Below are positions 27,148-36,357 of a stretch of 64,000 nucleotides of DNA, in pieces. Source of the stretch: Exiguobacterium sp. s124 (GTDB taxonomy: Bacteria; Bacillota; Bacilli; Exiguobacteriales; Exiguobacteriaceae); NCBI RefSeq assembly GCF_018617485.1, contig NZ_JACSKH010000004.1:1-64000 (forward strand), read 5' to 3'. The position numbers and the translations under genes were made by a program. Positions within the stretch are counted from its first letter, which is position 1; each line of letters begins with the position of its first letter. Under the pieces are notes generated by a model that had not been told where the DNA came from, searched no databases, and worked only from the letters and a program-made list of their open reading frames with translations.

Positions 27148-28112
27148 AGCAATGGGGAATCATTGGACCTGGAACGATTGCGACAGAATTCGCTCAAGCA
27201 CTCGCACAATCAGAGGGGATTGCCTACGGAGTGTGGGGACGAGATGTTGAAAAGTCCGAACAATTTGTGCAAGAACATGGTGTGAAACATGTGTACCAGA
27301 CGTTAGACGAGATGTTGTCGTCACCTGACATCGACATCGTCTATGTGGCGACGCCTCATCATCTCCACTATTCGATGATGGAACAAGCGATTGCTCATGG
27401 AAAGCATGTCCTTTGCGAAAAAGCCATCACTTTAAATAGTGAGGAACTCGAGAATATTCATCGTCTGGCTGACAATCAAGGGGTGGTTGTGCTCGAAGCG
27501 ATGACGATTTATCATATGCCACTCTTTGAAGAGTTGAGACGGCGTGTGCAGGCAGGTGCAATCGGACGAGTCAATATGATTCATGTGACGTTCGGCAGTT
27601 ATAAAGAAGATGATCCGTCTAATCGTTTCTTCAATCCGGAATTGGCTGGGGGTGCGATGCTCGATATCGGAACGTACGCTTTATCGTTCGCTAGAAGTTT
27701 CTTAGATGAAGAAGTAGTGGAAGTGATGACGACGATGAAACCTTATAGGACCGGGGTTGATGAACAATCGAGTACGATCCTTCGAACGGGCTCAAATCAA
27801 ATGGTGAACATCACATTGGCAATGCGGACAAAGTTACCGAAGCAAGGAGTAGTCGCGGGAGAAGACGGGTACATTACCGTCAATGCGTTTCCTCGTGCAA
27901 CGGAGGCGACTATCACGTATACGAAAGATGGCTCGGTCGAGACCGTTCAGCTTGGGGAGACGGAGCAGGCATTACGCTATGAAATCGACGCGATGCACCG
28001 TGTCATTTCTGGTGAATCTGACGAGACGCGACTTTATTCACGGGATGTCATGACGTGGATGGATCGGATTCGTCAACAATGGAAGGGGACTCATCATGAA
28101 CAGAGGAATTGA
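27144..28112 (+). CDS. Gfo/Idh/MocA-family oxidoreductase
   Basis: 322 residues. Rossmann domain with IGPGTIATEFAQAL and VYVATPHHLHYSMMEQAIAHGKHVLCEKAITLN (the EKA/EKP Lys motif) at about 70-105, then the GGAMLDIGTYALSF substrate domain. These enzymes oxidise sugars or inositol-like polyols with NAD(P). Coupled to rpiA and to the VOC gene by overlaps. It probably acts on the operon's sugar before or after isomerisation. Confidence 0.9.
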   Translation: MKQWGIIGPGTIATEFAQALAQSEGIAYGVWGRDVEKSEQFVQEHGVKHVYQTLDEMLSSPDIDIVYVATPHHLHYSMMEQAIAHGKHVLCEKAITLNSEELENIHRLADNQGVVVLEAMTIYHMPLFEELRRRVQAGAIGRVNMIHVTFGSYKEDDPSNRFFNPELAGGAMLDIGTYALSFARSFLDEEVVEVMTTMKPYRTGVDEQSSTILRTGSNQMVNITLAMRTKLPKQGVVAGEDGYITVNAFPRATEATITYTKDGSVETVQLGETEQALRYEIDAMHRVISGESDETRLYSRDVMTWMDRIRQQWKGTHHEQRN

Positions 28113-28617
28113 TCACATCGGAATGACAGTGCCTTCTATTGAGGAGGCAACTACTTTTTTGAAGGACGCGTTCGACGCTGAGATTTGTTATGACGTGCAG
28201 CGTCCAGAAGATGAACCGATGCAAGGGGAAGAGGTGGAGCAGCAACTGGACTTACCAAACGGACAACAAATTATCCATATGCGGCTGCTTCAAATCAAAT
28301 CGGGACCGTCGATTGAATTATTTCAAGTCGCCCATGTGAAAGAAACCGAACCGACTGGAATCTCATCGTACGGTTTACATCACTTCGCGATTTATGTGGA
28401 TGATATGCAAGAGGCGGCTCAGCGCTTTGAACGTGCGGGTGGACAGTTGTTATCGAAACCACATCCGTTAGCCGGCGTTGAAGACAATGGAGATAACCAA
28501 GGTGTATACGGGAAGGCACCATGGGGATCACTCATCGAACTGATTGCCTATCCAGACGGAATTGATTACCCTGCGTCGAGTGAACAGGAGCGTTGGACAC
28601 CGGCGAAACATAAATAA
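28096..28617 (+). CDS. VOC/glyoxalase superfamily protein
   Basis: 173 residues. Two beta-alpha-beta-beta-beta modules: IDHIGMTVPSIEEATTFL at the start with a metal-ligand His and GLHHFAIYVDDMQEAAQRFERAGG in the second, then GSLIELIAYP with the final Glu ligand. The metal-binding set suggests an isomerase, lyase or dioxygenase. It overlaps the Gfo/Idh gene by 17 bp. In this operon it may be a sugar-acid or epimerase-like enzyme; inference only. Confidence 0.82.
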   Translation: MNRGIDHIGMTVPSIEEATTFLKDAFDAEICYDVQRPEDEPMQGEEVEQQLDLPNGQQIIHMRLLQIKSGPSIELFQVAHVKETEPTGISSYGLHHFAIYVDDMQEAAQRFERAGGQLLSKPHPLAGVEDNGDNQGVYGKAPWGSLIELIAYPDGIDYPASSEQERWTPAKHK

Positions 28618-28626
28618 GTGTATATG

Positions 28627-28660
28627 AAAAGAATCGCCCTTTCTCAGGCGATTCTTTTTT
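28627..28660 (+). terminator. terminator of SorC operon
   Basis: Stem AGAATCGCC/GGCGATTCT followed by T6. Confidence 0.92.
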
Positions 28661-28796
28661 AGTCCGTATTATTTGTCATTCACAAGAATGTATTAGGGGT
28701 AGATGTGAACAGATAAAAGCGTATTAAAGTGCCATCTTTTGGTAATATAGAATTATGTTTAATGAGAACAAAATTGTGAATGAGGACGTGAAGAGT

Positions 28797-29117
28797 ATGA
28801 ACGAAGTACAACGATTAATGGACGAGATCATTAAATTCCGTGATGAGCGCGACTGGTCGTTCCATCATAACCCGAAAGATTTGGCACTTTCCCTGTCGCT
28901 CGAAGCGAGTGAGTTACTTGAAGTGTTCCAATGGATCTCGAGTGAAGAAGCGCTTGAGACGAAAAAGACGGAGATGGAAGAAGAACTGGCAGACGTGTTG
29001 ATCTATGCGCTGACGTTGGCGCATGCTGCTGACATCGATGTGTCAAAAGCGATTGAAGACAAGCTCGTGAAAAACGCAGTGAAGTATCCGATTTTGAGTG
29101 CGGAAGATTTACGATGA
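28797..29117 (+). CDS. MazG-like nucleotide pyrophosphohydrolase
   Basis: 106 residues from ATG 28797 (GAGGAC upstream; an earlier in-frame ATG at 28755 lacks a site). LALSLSLEASELLEVFQW and EEELADVLIYAL carry the EExxE/ExxD metal-binding motifs of the single-domain MazG/RS21-C6 type, which hydrolyse non-canonical NTPs or dCTP analogues to NMP and PPi. Overlaps the next small gene by 4 nt. Confidence 0.9.
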   Translation: MNEVQRLMDEIIKFRDERDWSFHHNPKDLALSLSLEASELLEVFQWISSEEALETKKTEMEEELADVLIYALTLAHAADIDVSKAIEDKLVKNAVKYPILSAEDLR

Positions 29118-29311
29118 AATCGAATCACCGATTGCTATTTGTCATGTATCTCGTAGCAGGTATATTGAACTTGGCTCTTTTTCTTGCGATTCCTTTGTTT
29201 CACATTGAACGTACGAACTGGATGAACATCATGTTTCCGCTGTTGACAGTCATCTGGTTTGCGAATGCGTTTGTGCACTGGAGACAGATGAAACGAAAAG
29301 TTATGTCGTGA
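29114..29311 (+). CDS. two-helix small membrane protein
   Basis: 65 residues with hydrophobic helices at about 6-27 and 36-53 and a basic tail (HWRQMKRKVMS). Coupled to the MazG gene (ATGA overlap) and followed by the first member of the paralogous membrane family. No known family recognised. Confidence 0.65.
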   Translation: MKSNHRLLFVMYLVAGILNLALFLAIPLFHIERTNWMNIMFPLLTVIWFANAFVHWRQMKRKVMS

Positions 29312-29324
29312 GGTGAATGCATCA

Positions 29325-29792
29325 GTGAAATTAAATGAGCGCTTCAATCATATGTACGCATCTGGAAAACGCTCGACCCGTCTTGCGATTCAAGTAGGGC
29401 TCTTGATTGTCTTCAGTGGTGCTTTGTTTTACTGGGGTGGTCATCAACAGTTAGCCGAAATCACTTGGTTCATCGTCTTATTTCCCATCACAGCGTGTAT
29501 CAAGATTGCGTTTCGGACGAATGTTCTTTTGACATTTAACGAAAGCGTGCGATATCGACGACTCGTTTGGTATGAGTGTGCTCTAGGTCTTGGAATGATT
29601 GGAACGTTTGTGCTATTGAGTACGATGATTTTGTATAGAGAAGAATACAGTTCGGGATTGCTGTTGGCTTGTAGTCTCGTTTTATTTGTCATCGTTGCAT
29701 CCGAGAGCCTTGACCGCAAATTGAAGCAAGTCGACGCATGTCATGTGACGCATCGATTGTACAGTCGGGGAAAAGCCGGCCAGATTGATTGA
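29325..29792 (+). CDS. paralogous four-helix membrane protein, member 1
   Basis: 155 residues from a GTG at 29325, eight nt after GAGGTGA; an in-frame GTG at 29313 overlaps that site. About four membrane helices in two pairs. The family core LLTFNESVRYRRLVWYE lies in the loop between pairs, and the C-terminal tail has DRKLKQVDACHVTHRL. The same core and tail recur in genes at 36826, 37342, 40595 and 41073, with a divergent version at 35895 and 36358. No assigned function. Last gene of the MazG operon. Confidence 0.75.
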   Translation: MKLNERFNHMYASGKRSTRLAIQVGLLIVFSGALFYWGGHQQLAEITWFIVLFPITACIKIAFRTNVLLTFNESVRYRRLVWYECALGLGMIGTFVLLSTMILYREEYSSGLLLACSLVLFVIVASESLDRKLKQVDACHVTHRLYSRGKAGQID

Positions 29793-29957
29793 AAAACGCA
29801 AGATTAGAAAAGGAGAAGGGCATCTACCATTACTTGAATGACATATAACCTTGCATACGTTTACTGCCCTTTGATTTGTCCTACACGATATCGGCAAGAA
29901 TACCTGGACGAATGTTGACGTTTGTTTATGCGCTTCAAGATCAAGCAGGATGACATC

Positions 29958-29996
29958 AAAGAAGTACAGCCTTCATGAGAAGGGCTGTACTTCTTT
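29958..29996. terminator. bidirectional terminator
   Basis: Fourteen-base-pair stem AAAGAAGTACAGCC/GGCTGTACTTCTTT. The stop codon of the isochorismatase gene lies inside it. The 165 bp upstream (29793-29957) hold no gene I can support. Confidence 0.9.
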
Positions 29997-30554
29997 TTGT
30001 TGAATGAACTGGAGCATCGTTTCCGTCGTCTGAATCGATGCAAATTCTTCATTTAGACTAGCGATCGACACGTCATGGATGACCGCTGCGGGAATCCATG
30101 TCCCGCTGATCGATTGACGGTCGAACGTTGCTGTCGCATCGGATACGACGATTGGATTGAAGCCCAGGTTACCCGCCATCCGAGCTGTCGTCTCAACACA
30201 ATGGTTGGTGATCAATCCGGTGATGACGATCTGTGTCGCACCAAGTGATTCGAGTCGTTCCTGTAAGTCCGTTCCGATGAAGGCGCTATTCACCTGTTTC
30301 GTCAGGATGACATCTTGTTCCCGTGGTTGTATAAAGTCTTGGAACAAATGACCGTCTTTTTTGAAATAAAAGAGTGAAGTCGGTACTTGTGTCACATGTT
30401 GTACATAGATGATGGGTTGATTTTGCGCTTCCCACGCTTCAATTAACCGTGCGATATTCTCTTCACACTGTGGATTGTTGCGGCTTCCCCAGCTTGGATC
30501 ATGAAAGGCTTGTTGGACATCGATGATGAGTAATGGAATGACTGGTGTTTGCAT
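29973..30554 (-). CDS. isochorismatase-family cysteine hydrolase
   Basis: 193 residues. The catalytic triad is visible: Asp12 in LLIIDVQQAF, Lys86 in VILTK and Cys119 in TGLITNHCVETTARMA. The family covers nicotinamidases, isochorismatases and related amidases; the substrate cannot be fixed from sequence. Divergent to an Lrp/AsnC regulator, a plausible control pair. Confidence 0.9.
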   Translation of the reverse strand: MQTPVIPLLIIDVQQAFHDPSWGSRNNPQCEENIARLIEAWEAQNQPIIYVQHVTQVPTSLFYFKKDGHLFQDFIQPREQDVILTKQVNSAFIGTDLQERLESLGATQIVITGLITNHCVETTARMAGNLGFNPIVVSDATATFDRQSISGTWIPAAVIHDVSIASLNEEFASIQTTETMLQFIQQKEVQPFS

Positions 30555-30699
30555 GTAGCTTCCCCCTTGAATTGGTTACTTCAAGTGTATGCAACAGTGG
30601 AGTATAGATACATAAAGGTTTGACGGAAGTTTCAGCGAATGACTTAAGAAAGAACGGATTATGTACCGTTTCACTTTATTTTTGAAAGGTGAATGCCAA

Positions 30700-31122
30700 A
30701 TGGATGAAATTGATCGTCATATTCTTGAAGTGATGCAACAACAGGGCCGAATCTCGATAACCGAATTAGGACGACAGATTGGATTGTCCACGCCCGCTAC
30801 GACCGAACGGGTGAAGCGACTCGAAGAACGCGGAGTCATTACAGGATACCGGGCAATCGTCAATCCCGAAAAGATGGATAAACATATGACTGCCTTTATT
30901 CTTTATGACACCCATCGGTGCGAGGCGTTCCGTGAATTTTGTCGTCAACAGCCGGCTGTTATCGAGTGTCATCGCTTAGCCGGGCAGTATAGCTACCTTG
31001 TCAAAGTGGTGACGGAGAACGTGCGCACGTTAGAGACGTTCATCGACGAATCGATGGAGTATGGTCGTCCTTCATCTCTGATCAATCTATCTTCTCCTGT
31101 CTCATTTCGACCCATCATATAA
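30700..31122 (+). CDS. Lrp/AsnC family regulator
   Basis: 140 residues from ATG 30700 with AAAGGTGA upstream. MDEIDRHILEVMQQQGRISITELGRQIGLSTPATTERVKRLEERGVI is the typical HTH, and the RAM ligand-binding domain follows. It probably senses an amino acid or related small molecule. It is divergent from the isochorismatase-like gene. Confidence 0.92.
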   Translation: MDEIDRHILEVMQQQGRISITELGRQIGLSTPATTERVKRLEERGVITGYRAIVNPEKMDKHMTAFILYDTHRCEAFREFCRQQPAVIECHRLAGQYSYLVKVVTENVRTLETFIDESMEYGRPSSLINLSSPVSFRPII

Positions 31123-31208
31123 AAAGACTGAGTTATTTTTTTATCGTGGTACTTCTGCTGAAATCTTTTAAACTAGCAGAAGAGGAACGATGAAAGGATT
31201 GAAAGGTT

Positions 31209-31844
31209 TTGGGTATCTACTACACATATCAACGAGAAGAAGCGTGGCAGCAAGCTTTGAAGAAAGGATGTCTTGAAGCGAGTGGAGAATATGCGTTGTT
31301 CAGTGAAGGCGGATTGGAAGAGTTCAAGCCTGCCTATGATTGGATGGTCGAACAATACGAGAAGCGTATTGGTATTTCATTAAATGGGAACTATCCAATC
31401 TGGTGTTGGGATGAGTTCCCCGACTTAGGACGAGATGGACATATTGGCGAGGGGAACCGAGGTGTCGTCTTGACCGTTGAGATACCCGATGAAGAAGTGT
31501 TAGCATCCGAGTTTTCCTATTGGCATCATGTGCTTAGTAACTTTCCATTGTATGAGACGTTAGAAGAATATGACCGAGAAGACGAACCGGACGAACTGTT
31601 CGTGCGTCAATCGTGGGAGCGTATCTTTGACAAAGCATGGTGCGAAGCGTCCGTCGCGGACCAACCAAATGTCGGGTTGATCTATCAGTATGTCACCCAT
31701 CGTATCGAGCTTACGCAAGTGCGAGGGGTCATGCCATTTGTTGGACGAGGTAACAACTGGTTGGATCGAGTAACGGGGATGGGATGGCGGATCGGGTATA
31801 AGCTCGGACTCATTCGATCTAAACCGTTTGAATGGAAAGTGTGA
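31209..31844 (+). CDS. DUF3841 protein
   Basis: 211 residues from a TTG at 31209. YDWMVEQYEKRIG, YPIWCWDEFPDL, VEIPDEEVLASEFSYWHHVLSNF and QSWERIFD match my memory of DUF3841, a family without known function. No membrane segment. The start is uncertain because ribosome binding sites nearby are of imperfect spacing. Confidence 0.75.
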   Translation: MGIYYTYQREEAWQQALKKGCLEASGEYALFSEGGLEEFKPAYDWMVEQYEKRIGISLNGNYPIWCWDEFPDLGRDGHIGEGNRGVVLTVEIPDEEVLASEFSYWHHVLSNFPLYETLEEYDREDEPDELFVRQSWERIFDKAWCEASVADQPNVGLIYQYVTHRIELTQVRGVMPFVGRGNNWLDRVTGMGWRIGYKLGLIRSKPFEWKV

Positions 31845-31851
31845 TCAGACG

Positions 31852-31881
31852 AAACGCAGCTAACTTACGTCAGCTGCGTTT
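31852..31881. terminator. bidirectional terminator
   Basis: Stem AAACGCAGCT/AGCTGCGTTT between convergent genes. It includes the stop codon of the minus-strand gene. Confidence 0.82.
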
Positions 31882-32094
31882 TGTGTTCGAATCTAATTGT
31901 TGTTCGATGTGGTCGAGACGTTCGATTAATACCCTAAACTGTTCAGCGTTTTGACGCTCGAGTTCAAGTTTCTCCGCTGCGCGTTTTTCAAATCGATTGA
32001 CCACTTTGACAAGCCAAACAATTCCGAACACAATGGCGATGATTGGTAAGAAAAATGCAAGGCTTGCAAACAATGAACTGATGATGATATTCAC
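31870..32094 (-). CDS. small membrane-anchored coiled-coil protein
   Basis: 74 residues from GTG 32094 (GGGGGAAG upstream). One membrane helix (about 5-30) and then a coiled coil rich in Glu/Leu/Arg (about 35-68). Similar in plan to small bacillar membrane proteins with a trailing coiled coil. Function unknown. Confidence 0.7.
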   Translation of the reverse strand: MNIIISSLFASLAFFLPIIAIVFGIVWLVKVVNRFEKRAAEKLELERQNAEQFRVLIERLDHIEQQLDSNTKRS

Positions 32095-32225
32095 GAATAC
32101 TTCCCCCTTTGTCTATACCCTATTATACTTCCAAATCCATCCATCATGACAAGGGTAACAGTAGCATTTTATATTAAACATTCGTTAGGCTAAACATAAA
32201 GAATCGAAAAGAGGTCTCAATTAGG

Positions 32226-32996
32226 ATGAATTCAACAAATCGACAGCGTTCTATAAAGTGTCCGACCCGTCTTGGCACGGACGAGGATGGTTACGTCATC
32301 AACCAAACGTCCATCCGTCATATACAGCCTGAGTTTGAAACGGTCCTTTTCAAAGCAATCGAATTGGTGAAAGAAGCATTCGGTGAACAGTTACATAGCA
32401 TATACCTATACGGAAGCATCGGTCGCGGGACGGCCGTTGCTGGACAATCGGATTTAGATTTGACGGTGCTCGTGCATGAGGATGTCGATGCGACGGAATT
32501 GGTGGAGCAGACGGAGCGATTGCTAACGGAGCATCCGGAAGTCATTAAAATCGACTATGATATCGGGCGTCTGGATGCGGCGCTCGATCCTGCGAACCGT
32601 TTTGAATGGGGATTTTGGCTAAGACATCTATGTACGTGTGTCGACGGGGAAGATGTTTCGACTCAATTCCCGCGCATGAAGCCGGATGCTCGCGTTAGTG
32701 AGGCGTTGGACCAAGACTTGGTTTCCTCGATTGAAGCAGCTAAGTCTAAATTGCTTCGTGGACAGATGTCACATCTGGAGAAGCGCTCCATCGTGAAGCG
32801 CGTCATCCGAGGTTGGTATTTGACCATCAACGTGAAGGATGAGAGTTTTGCGACGACCGTAGACGAATGCTTGGAAATTTTGAGGCTTTACTACCCTGAA
32901 GATCAACAAGTGGTTCAGGGAAAGACATTCTTAATACAAAACGATATTTCGAATCAACAGCTTCTTGATTACTTGAATGATGTGGATTGGATGTGA
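32226..32996 (+). CDS. nucleotidyltransferase-fold protein
   Basis: 256 residues. [24 protein letters not shown] (about 60-83) has the Gly-Ser and Asp76/Asp78 of the NTase superfamily metal site. The remainder is helical, as in aminoglycoside-type or uncharacterised adenylyltransferases. The target molecule is unknown. The FAD-oxidoreductase gene follows within 3 nt. Confidence 0.85.
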   Translation: MNSTNRQRSIKCPTRLGTDEDGYVINQTSIRHIQPEFETVLFKAIELVKEAFGEQLHSIYLYGSIGRGTAVAGQSDLDLTVLVHEDVDATELVEQTERLLTEHPEVIKIDYDIGRLDAALDPANRFEWGFWLRHLCTCVDGEDVSTQFPRMKPDARVSEALDQDLVSSIEAAKSKLLRGQMSHLEKRSIVKRVIRGWYLTINVKDESFATTVDECLEILRLYYPEDQQVVQGKTFLIQNDISNQQLLDYLNDVDWM

Positions 32997-32998
32997 AT

Positions 32999-34036
32999 AT
33001 GATGAAAAAACAAATCGTCATCATCGGAGCTGGTGTCAGTGGACTTTATGCTGCGACCCAACTTCATCAAAAAGGATATGACGTCACAATCTTTGAGGCA
33101 CGTGACCGAGTTGGTGGACGTATCTTCACGAAGGACGGCTATGACCTCGGTCCGACGTGGTATTGGCCGGATACGGAGAAGACCATCTCTGAACTCGTGG
33201 ATAGACTTGGACTCGAGTCATTCGTTCAACATACGACAGGACAAATGGTCCTCGAACGCCAGACAACACTTGCGCCGGAACGACATGTGTTGCCGGAAGA
33301 GAGCATCGTCTTATCCAAGCGTTTAGTCGGTGGGATGACGAGTCTGGTGGAAGCTCTGTATGCGAAGTTGCCCGATGACATCGTTCGGCTTGGACACCGC
33401 CTGACCTCGATCGAGCGACAGTCAGACCGAGTCCGCCTGACGTTCCAAAATGGTACGGTGCATCACACGGATGACGTGATCCTTGCGATTCCACCACGTC
33501 TCGTTGCGGAAGTGGAAATTGAACCGGCATTGTCAGCGCAAACGCGAAAAGCGCTCAAAACGACTCCCACATGGATGGCCTCCCAGGCAAAAGCCCTCAT
33601 CGTATACAAGACATCGTTCTGGCGAGAAGAAGGTCTGTCTGGCTTTGGGATGAGCTGGGTCGGTCCACTTCAAGAGATTCATGACGCTTCGCCAATGGAC
33701 GGTCAAGGCGCATTGTTCGGATTCTTCCGTCTGTCACCGGGAGAACGGGAAACGTTAGGAGAAGGACAGGTAAAGACGCGTGTCATCGAACAGCTGGAGA
33801 AGTTATACGGTCCGAAAGCAAATGACTTCGTGCGATTTCATTACATGGACTGGTCGACAGAATCAGAGACAGCGACATCTGACGACCTCATGCCGCTCAC
33901 GGCATTCCCAGCTTACGGTCCGATTGAACTCGGAGACCGACTTCATTTGATTGGTTCGGAGACAGATGCCCAGTTTGGGGGACATATCGAAGGGGCGTTG
34001 CGGTCGGCGGAGCGAGTTGTTCAAGGGTTGACATAA
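32999..34036 (+). CDS. flavin monoamine oxidase-family oxidoreductase
   Basis: 345 residues. FAD motif [17 protein letters not shown], then [16 protein letters not shown], and C-terminal [26 protein letters not shown] matching amine-oxidase family FAD binding. It probably oxidises an amine or related substrate. Two adjacent ATGs (32999, 33002) are possible starts. Likely cotranscribed with the nucleotidyltransferase gene. Confidence 0.87.
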   Translation: MMKKQIVIIGAGVSGLYAATQLHQKGYDVTIFEARDRVGGRIFTKDGYDLGPTWYWPDTEKTISELVDRLGLESFVQHTTGQMVLERQTTLAPERHVLPEESIVLSKRLVGGMTSLVEALYAKLPDDIVRLGHRLTSIERQSDRVRLTFQNGTVHHTDDVILAIPPRLVAEVEIEPALSAQTRKALKTTPTWMASQAKALIVYKTSFWREEGLSGFGMSWVGPLQEIHDASPMDGQGALFGFFRLSPGERETLGEGQVKTRVIEQLEKLYGPKANDFVRFHYMDWSTESETATSDDLMPLTAFPAYGPIELGDRLHLIGSETDAQFGGHIEGALRSAERVVQGLT

Positions 34037-34038
34037 AG

Positions 34039-34076
34039 AAAAGACAAATCGTCCGACTAGAGACGATTTGTCTTTT
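34039..34076. terminator. bidirectional terminator
   Basis: Fifteen-base-pair stem AAAAGACAAATCGTC/GACGATTTGTCTTTT between convergent genes. Confidence 0.93.
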
Positions 34077-34520
34077 TCATTTAAACTTCTGAATCATCAA
34101 CGCGAGCGAGCGATTGATCATCTTCATCTCGTCATCCTCGAGGACCGAAAACATCTCTTCGGCGAGGCGCTCTTCAATCGCATCGATTTGTTTCGAGTAC
34201 GCCAGACCGTTCGGACCGAGCCGGATGAAGCTTTCCCGAAGGTTCTCGGGGTTTTTTTCCCGAACGACGAAATCACGTTGTTCGAGCACTTTGAGCACCT
34301 GGCTGACGGCACTTTTGGAGATGGACATCTTCGTCGCGATCTCTGTCGTTGTCCACGTCTCTTGGCGCTTAAAGAGAAGCAACATCTGTTCTTGTTGATA
34401 ACTCAACTCGAACTCGTTCAGTTCCGTAAAATATTTCGTGAACAGCAAGTCGAGTTCATCGATTTGACGATACATCGTGAGGACTTGTTGTTTTCGTGTT
34501 TCGTTCAACGTGTCATTCAT
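34077..34520 (-). CDS. MarR family transcriptional regulator
   Basis: 147 residues. Winged helix with TTTEIATKMSISKSAVSQVLKVLEQRDFVVREKNPENLRESFIRL, the MarR recognition helix and wing. It starts 7 nt after the MFS stop, so both form one operon and the regulator is made after the exporter. It probably represses the operon through the inverted repeat at 35767-35786. Confidence 0.9.
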   Translation of the reverse strand: MNDTLNETRKQQVLTMYRQIDELDLLFTKYFTELNEFELSYQQEQMLLLFKRQETWTTTEIATKMSISKSAVSQVLKVLEQRDFVVREKNPENLRESFIRLGPNGLAYSKQIDAIEERLAEEMFSVLEDDEMKMINRSLALMIQKFK

Positions 34521-34527
34521 CCTTTCT

Positions 34528-35733
34528 TTACGGTGTCTGTAGGAACGTTTCGCTCCGGAAATACAAGAGGACACCACACACTAGTCCGATTATACCAAAT
34601 GCCAATAAGAGCGTTTGAATCGGTACAGATAAGGCGACGAGCACCGATAAAATGGCGAACGCAATCGGCTCAAGGCCAGAGGCGGCAAGCGACATGATGC
34701 TCATGACGCGCCCGATTTTATCAGGTTCGCTTTGTGCCTGCATGATGGTGACGGTCGGTAAATACACGAGCATGATCATAAATCCGCTCATAGAAGCCGC
34801 GACGGCGAGAAGCGGAATCGATTGAACTTGCGTGTAGAGGAAGAATGCACCGAGTGTCAGGAATAGGGCGCGGAAGACGAAGCGTCCACGATGAACCGAC
34901 CGCAATAATAGAATCAGGAAGCTTGCGACGAACGTTCCAACAGCGAGTCCGCCTTCGATGATACTTAAATCAAAAGCCGTCCCGCCGACCGCACCGACGA
35001 GAATCGGGATACTCATAATGAGTGGTCCCATGACGAACAAGTTGACGATGGCGATTGCGAACGTTCCACTTCGTAAAACAGGTGTCTTCGATACGTAACG
35101 AATCCCTTCTTTCAAATCAACGAGTACATCTTTTGGTGAGAGTGGAGCGACCTCGGGAATGTGATCTTGAATTAGCCGAGGCATAATCAAAATCGCCGAG
35201 AGGAAAATCAAGGCAGCGGCTGTGCCGAAACTGAGACCAAAACTTCCCCACGTCAGTAGAATCCCTGCGAGGAACGGACCGATGACGAACATCAGCTCGA
35301 GTGACCCTTGGAAGAGGGAGTTCGCCCGTTGTAACTGTTGACCTGATACGATTGAAGGCATAAGTGATGACAGTGCTGGGTAAGACATGCCGTCTAAAAG
35401 ACCAAACAATACGGAGATGATCAAGAGTGCTGCCACCGAATATGCGTCTGCAAAATGGAGCGAGACGACAATTAACATCAACACGCCTTGCCCGATATTC
35501 GTTAAACATAACAAGCGACTCTTTTGGAACCGATCGGCGAACACACCACCGAACACCATCATGACAACGCGAGGTAACGAAACTGCGGTCAAAATGATTC
35601 CGAGTAGCGTCGGTTGTTTCAACACATCAATGGTTAACCACGAGACGCTCAAGAAGAAAATTGAAAACCCGAGCGTGAGCGTCATCCCGGATAACCAGGT
35701 AAACACAAATCGGGAATTGCTTAATAAACTCAT
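34528..35733 (-). CDS. MFS exporter
   Basis: 401 residues, about 12 membrane helices, with GGVFADRFQKSRLLCL as the loop 2-3 motif. Similar in plan to enterobactin/macrolide-type MFS exporters. Cotranscribed with and probably repressed by the downstream MarR protein. The substrate is unknown, most likely a toxic compound. Confidence 0.88.
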   Translation of the reverse strand: MSLLSNSRFVFTWLSGMTLTLGFSIFFLSVSWLTIDVLKQPTLLGIILTAVSLPRVVMMVFGGVFADRFQKSRLLCLTNIGQGVLMLIVVSLHFADAYSVAALLIISVLFGLLDGMSYPALSSLMPSIVSGQQLQRANSLFQGSLELMFVIGPFLAGILLTWGSFGLSFGTAAALIFLSAILIMPRLIQDHIPEVAPLSPKDVLVDLKEGIRYVSKTPVLRSGTFAIAIVNLFVMGPLIMSIPILVGAVGGTAFDLSIIEGGLAVGTFVASFLILLLRSVHRGRFVFRALFLTLGAFFLYTQVQSIPLLAVAASMSGFMIMLVYLPTVTIMQAQSEPDKIGRVMSIMSLAASGLEPIAFAILSVLVALSVPIQTLLLAFGIIGLVCGVLLYFRSETFLQTP

Positions 35734-35766
35734 GTTGATAACCTCTTACTTTCATTCTTTAAGATA

Positions 35767-35786
35767 TAGTTAAGTTAACTAAACTA
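35767..35786. promoter_or_regulatory. candidate MarR operator
   Basis: TAGTTAAGTT/AACTAAACTA is a 20-bp inverted repeat with 9 of 10 positions paired, 34 bp upstream of the MFS start. Confidence 0.65.
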
Positions 35787-35894
35787 TAAGCTGAGACGGT
35801 CATATCGTCAAGAAACATGACTTTGGTACGAAAATGTAAAATAACGGAACTTTTCTCATGCTCATCCCGTATAGTGAAATAAGAGGTGAACGAG

Positions 35895-36344
35895 ATGAAT
35901 AAACAAGAACGACTACATACAATCAAACAATCAAATCGAAAGTGGCTTTTGCAACGCTTACTTTTAGCGCTTCCGGCAGGTCTTGCAGTTTACTTCCTCA
36001 TGCGAACTGACGGGAACATCTGGATCGGGTTCGCCATCATCGGTGGAGTGTTACTTGCGACGCGTTACTTTTTTTCGAATGAAGCCGAGGCAATCAGTCA
36101 ATTGTCGGACCAGGAACAGGTGAAACGTGTCGTGACACTGCAGTATCACCTGGACTTCCTCTTTATCGCATTGCTCGGACTCGTCAATCCGCTAGCCATC
36201 CGAATCATAGACTGGTCTTGGATTCCTGTGGTCCTCATCGGTGGGGCATTGCTTTACATCTTATGGGCGCAAGAGAAGCTCGATCAACAAATCCGCTGGC
36301 TCGACCCGGAACAACCGACACGTCGCGAGATTCGACGATTCTGA
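35895..36344 (+). CDS. paralogous membrane protein, member 2 (EQP subgroup)
   Basis: 149 residues from ATG 35895 (AGAGGTGA upstream). Starts MNKQERLHTI, about four membrane helices in two pairs. The loop motif LSDQEQVKRVVTLQ and the tail KLDQQIRWLDPEQPTRREI align with the next gene and more distantly with the FN..RY family. First of four tandem genes. Function unknown. Confidence 0.78.
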   Translation: MNKQERLHTIKQSNRKWLLQRLLLALPAGLAVYFLMRTDGNIWIGFAIIGGVLLATRYFFSNEAEAISQLSDQEQVKRVVTLQYHLDFLFIALLGLVNPLAIRIIDWSWIPVVLIGGALLYILWAQEKLDQQIRWLDPEQPTRREIRRF

Positions 36345-36357
36345 AAGGATGAATGAG

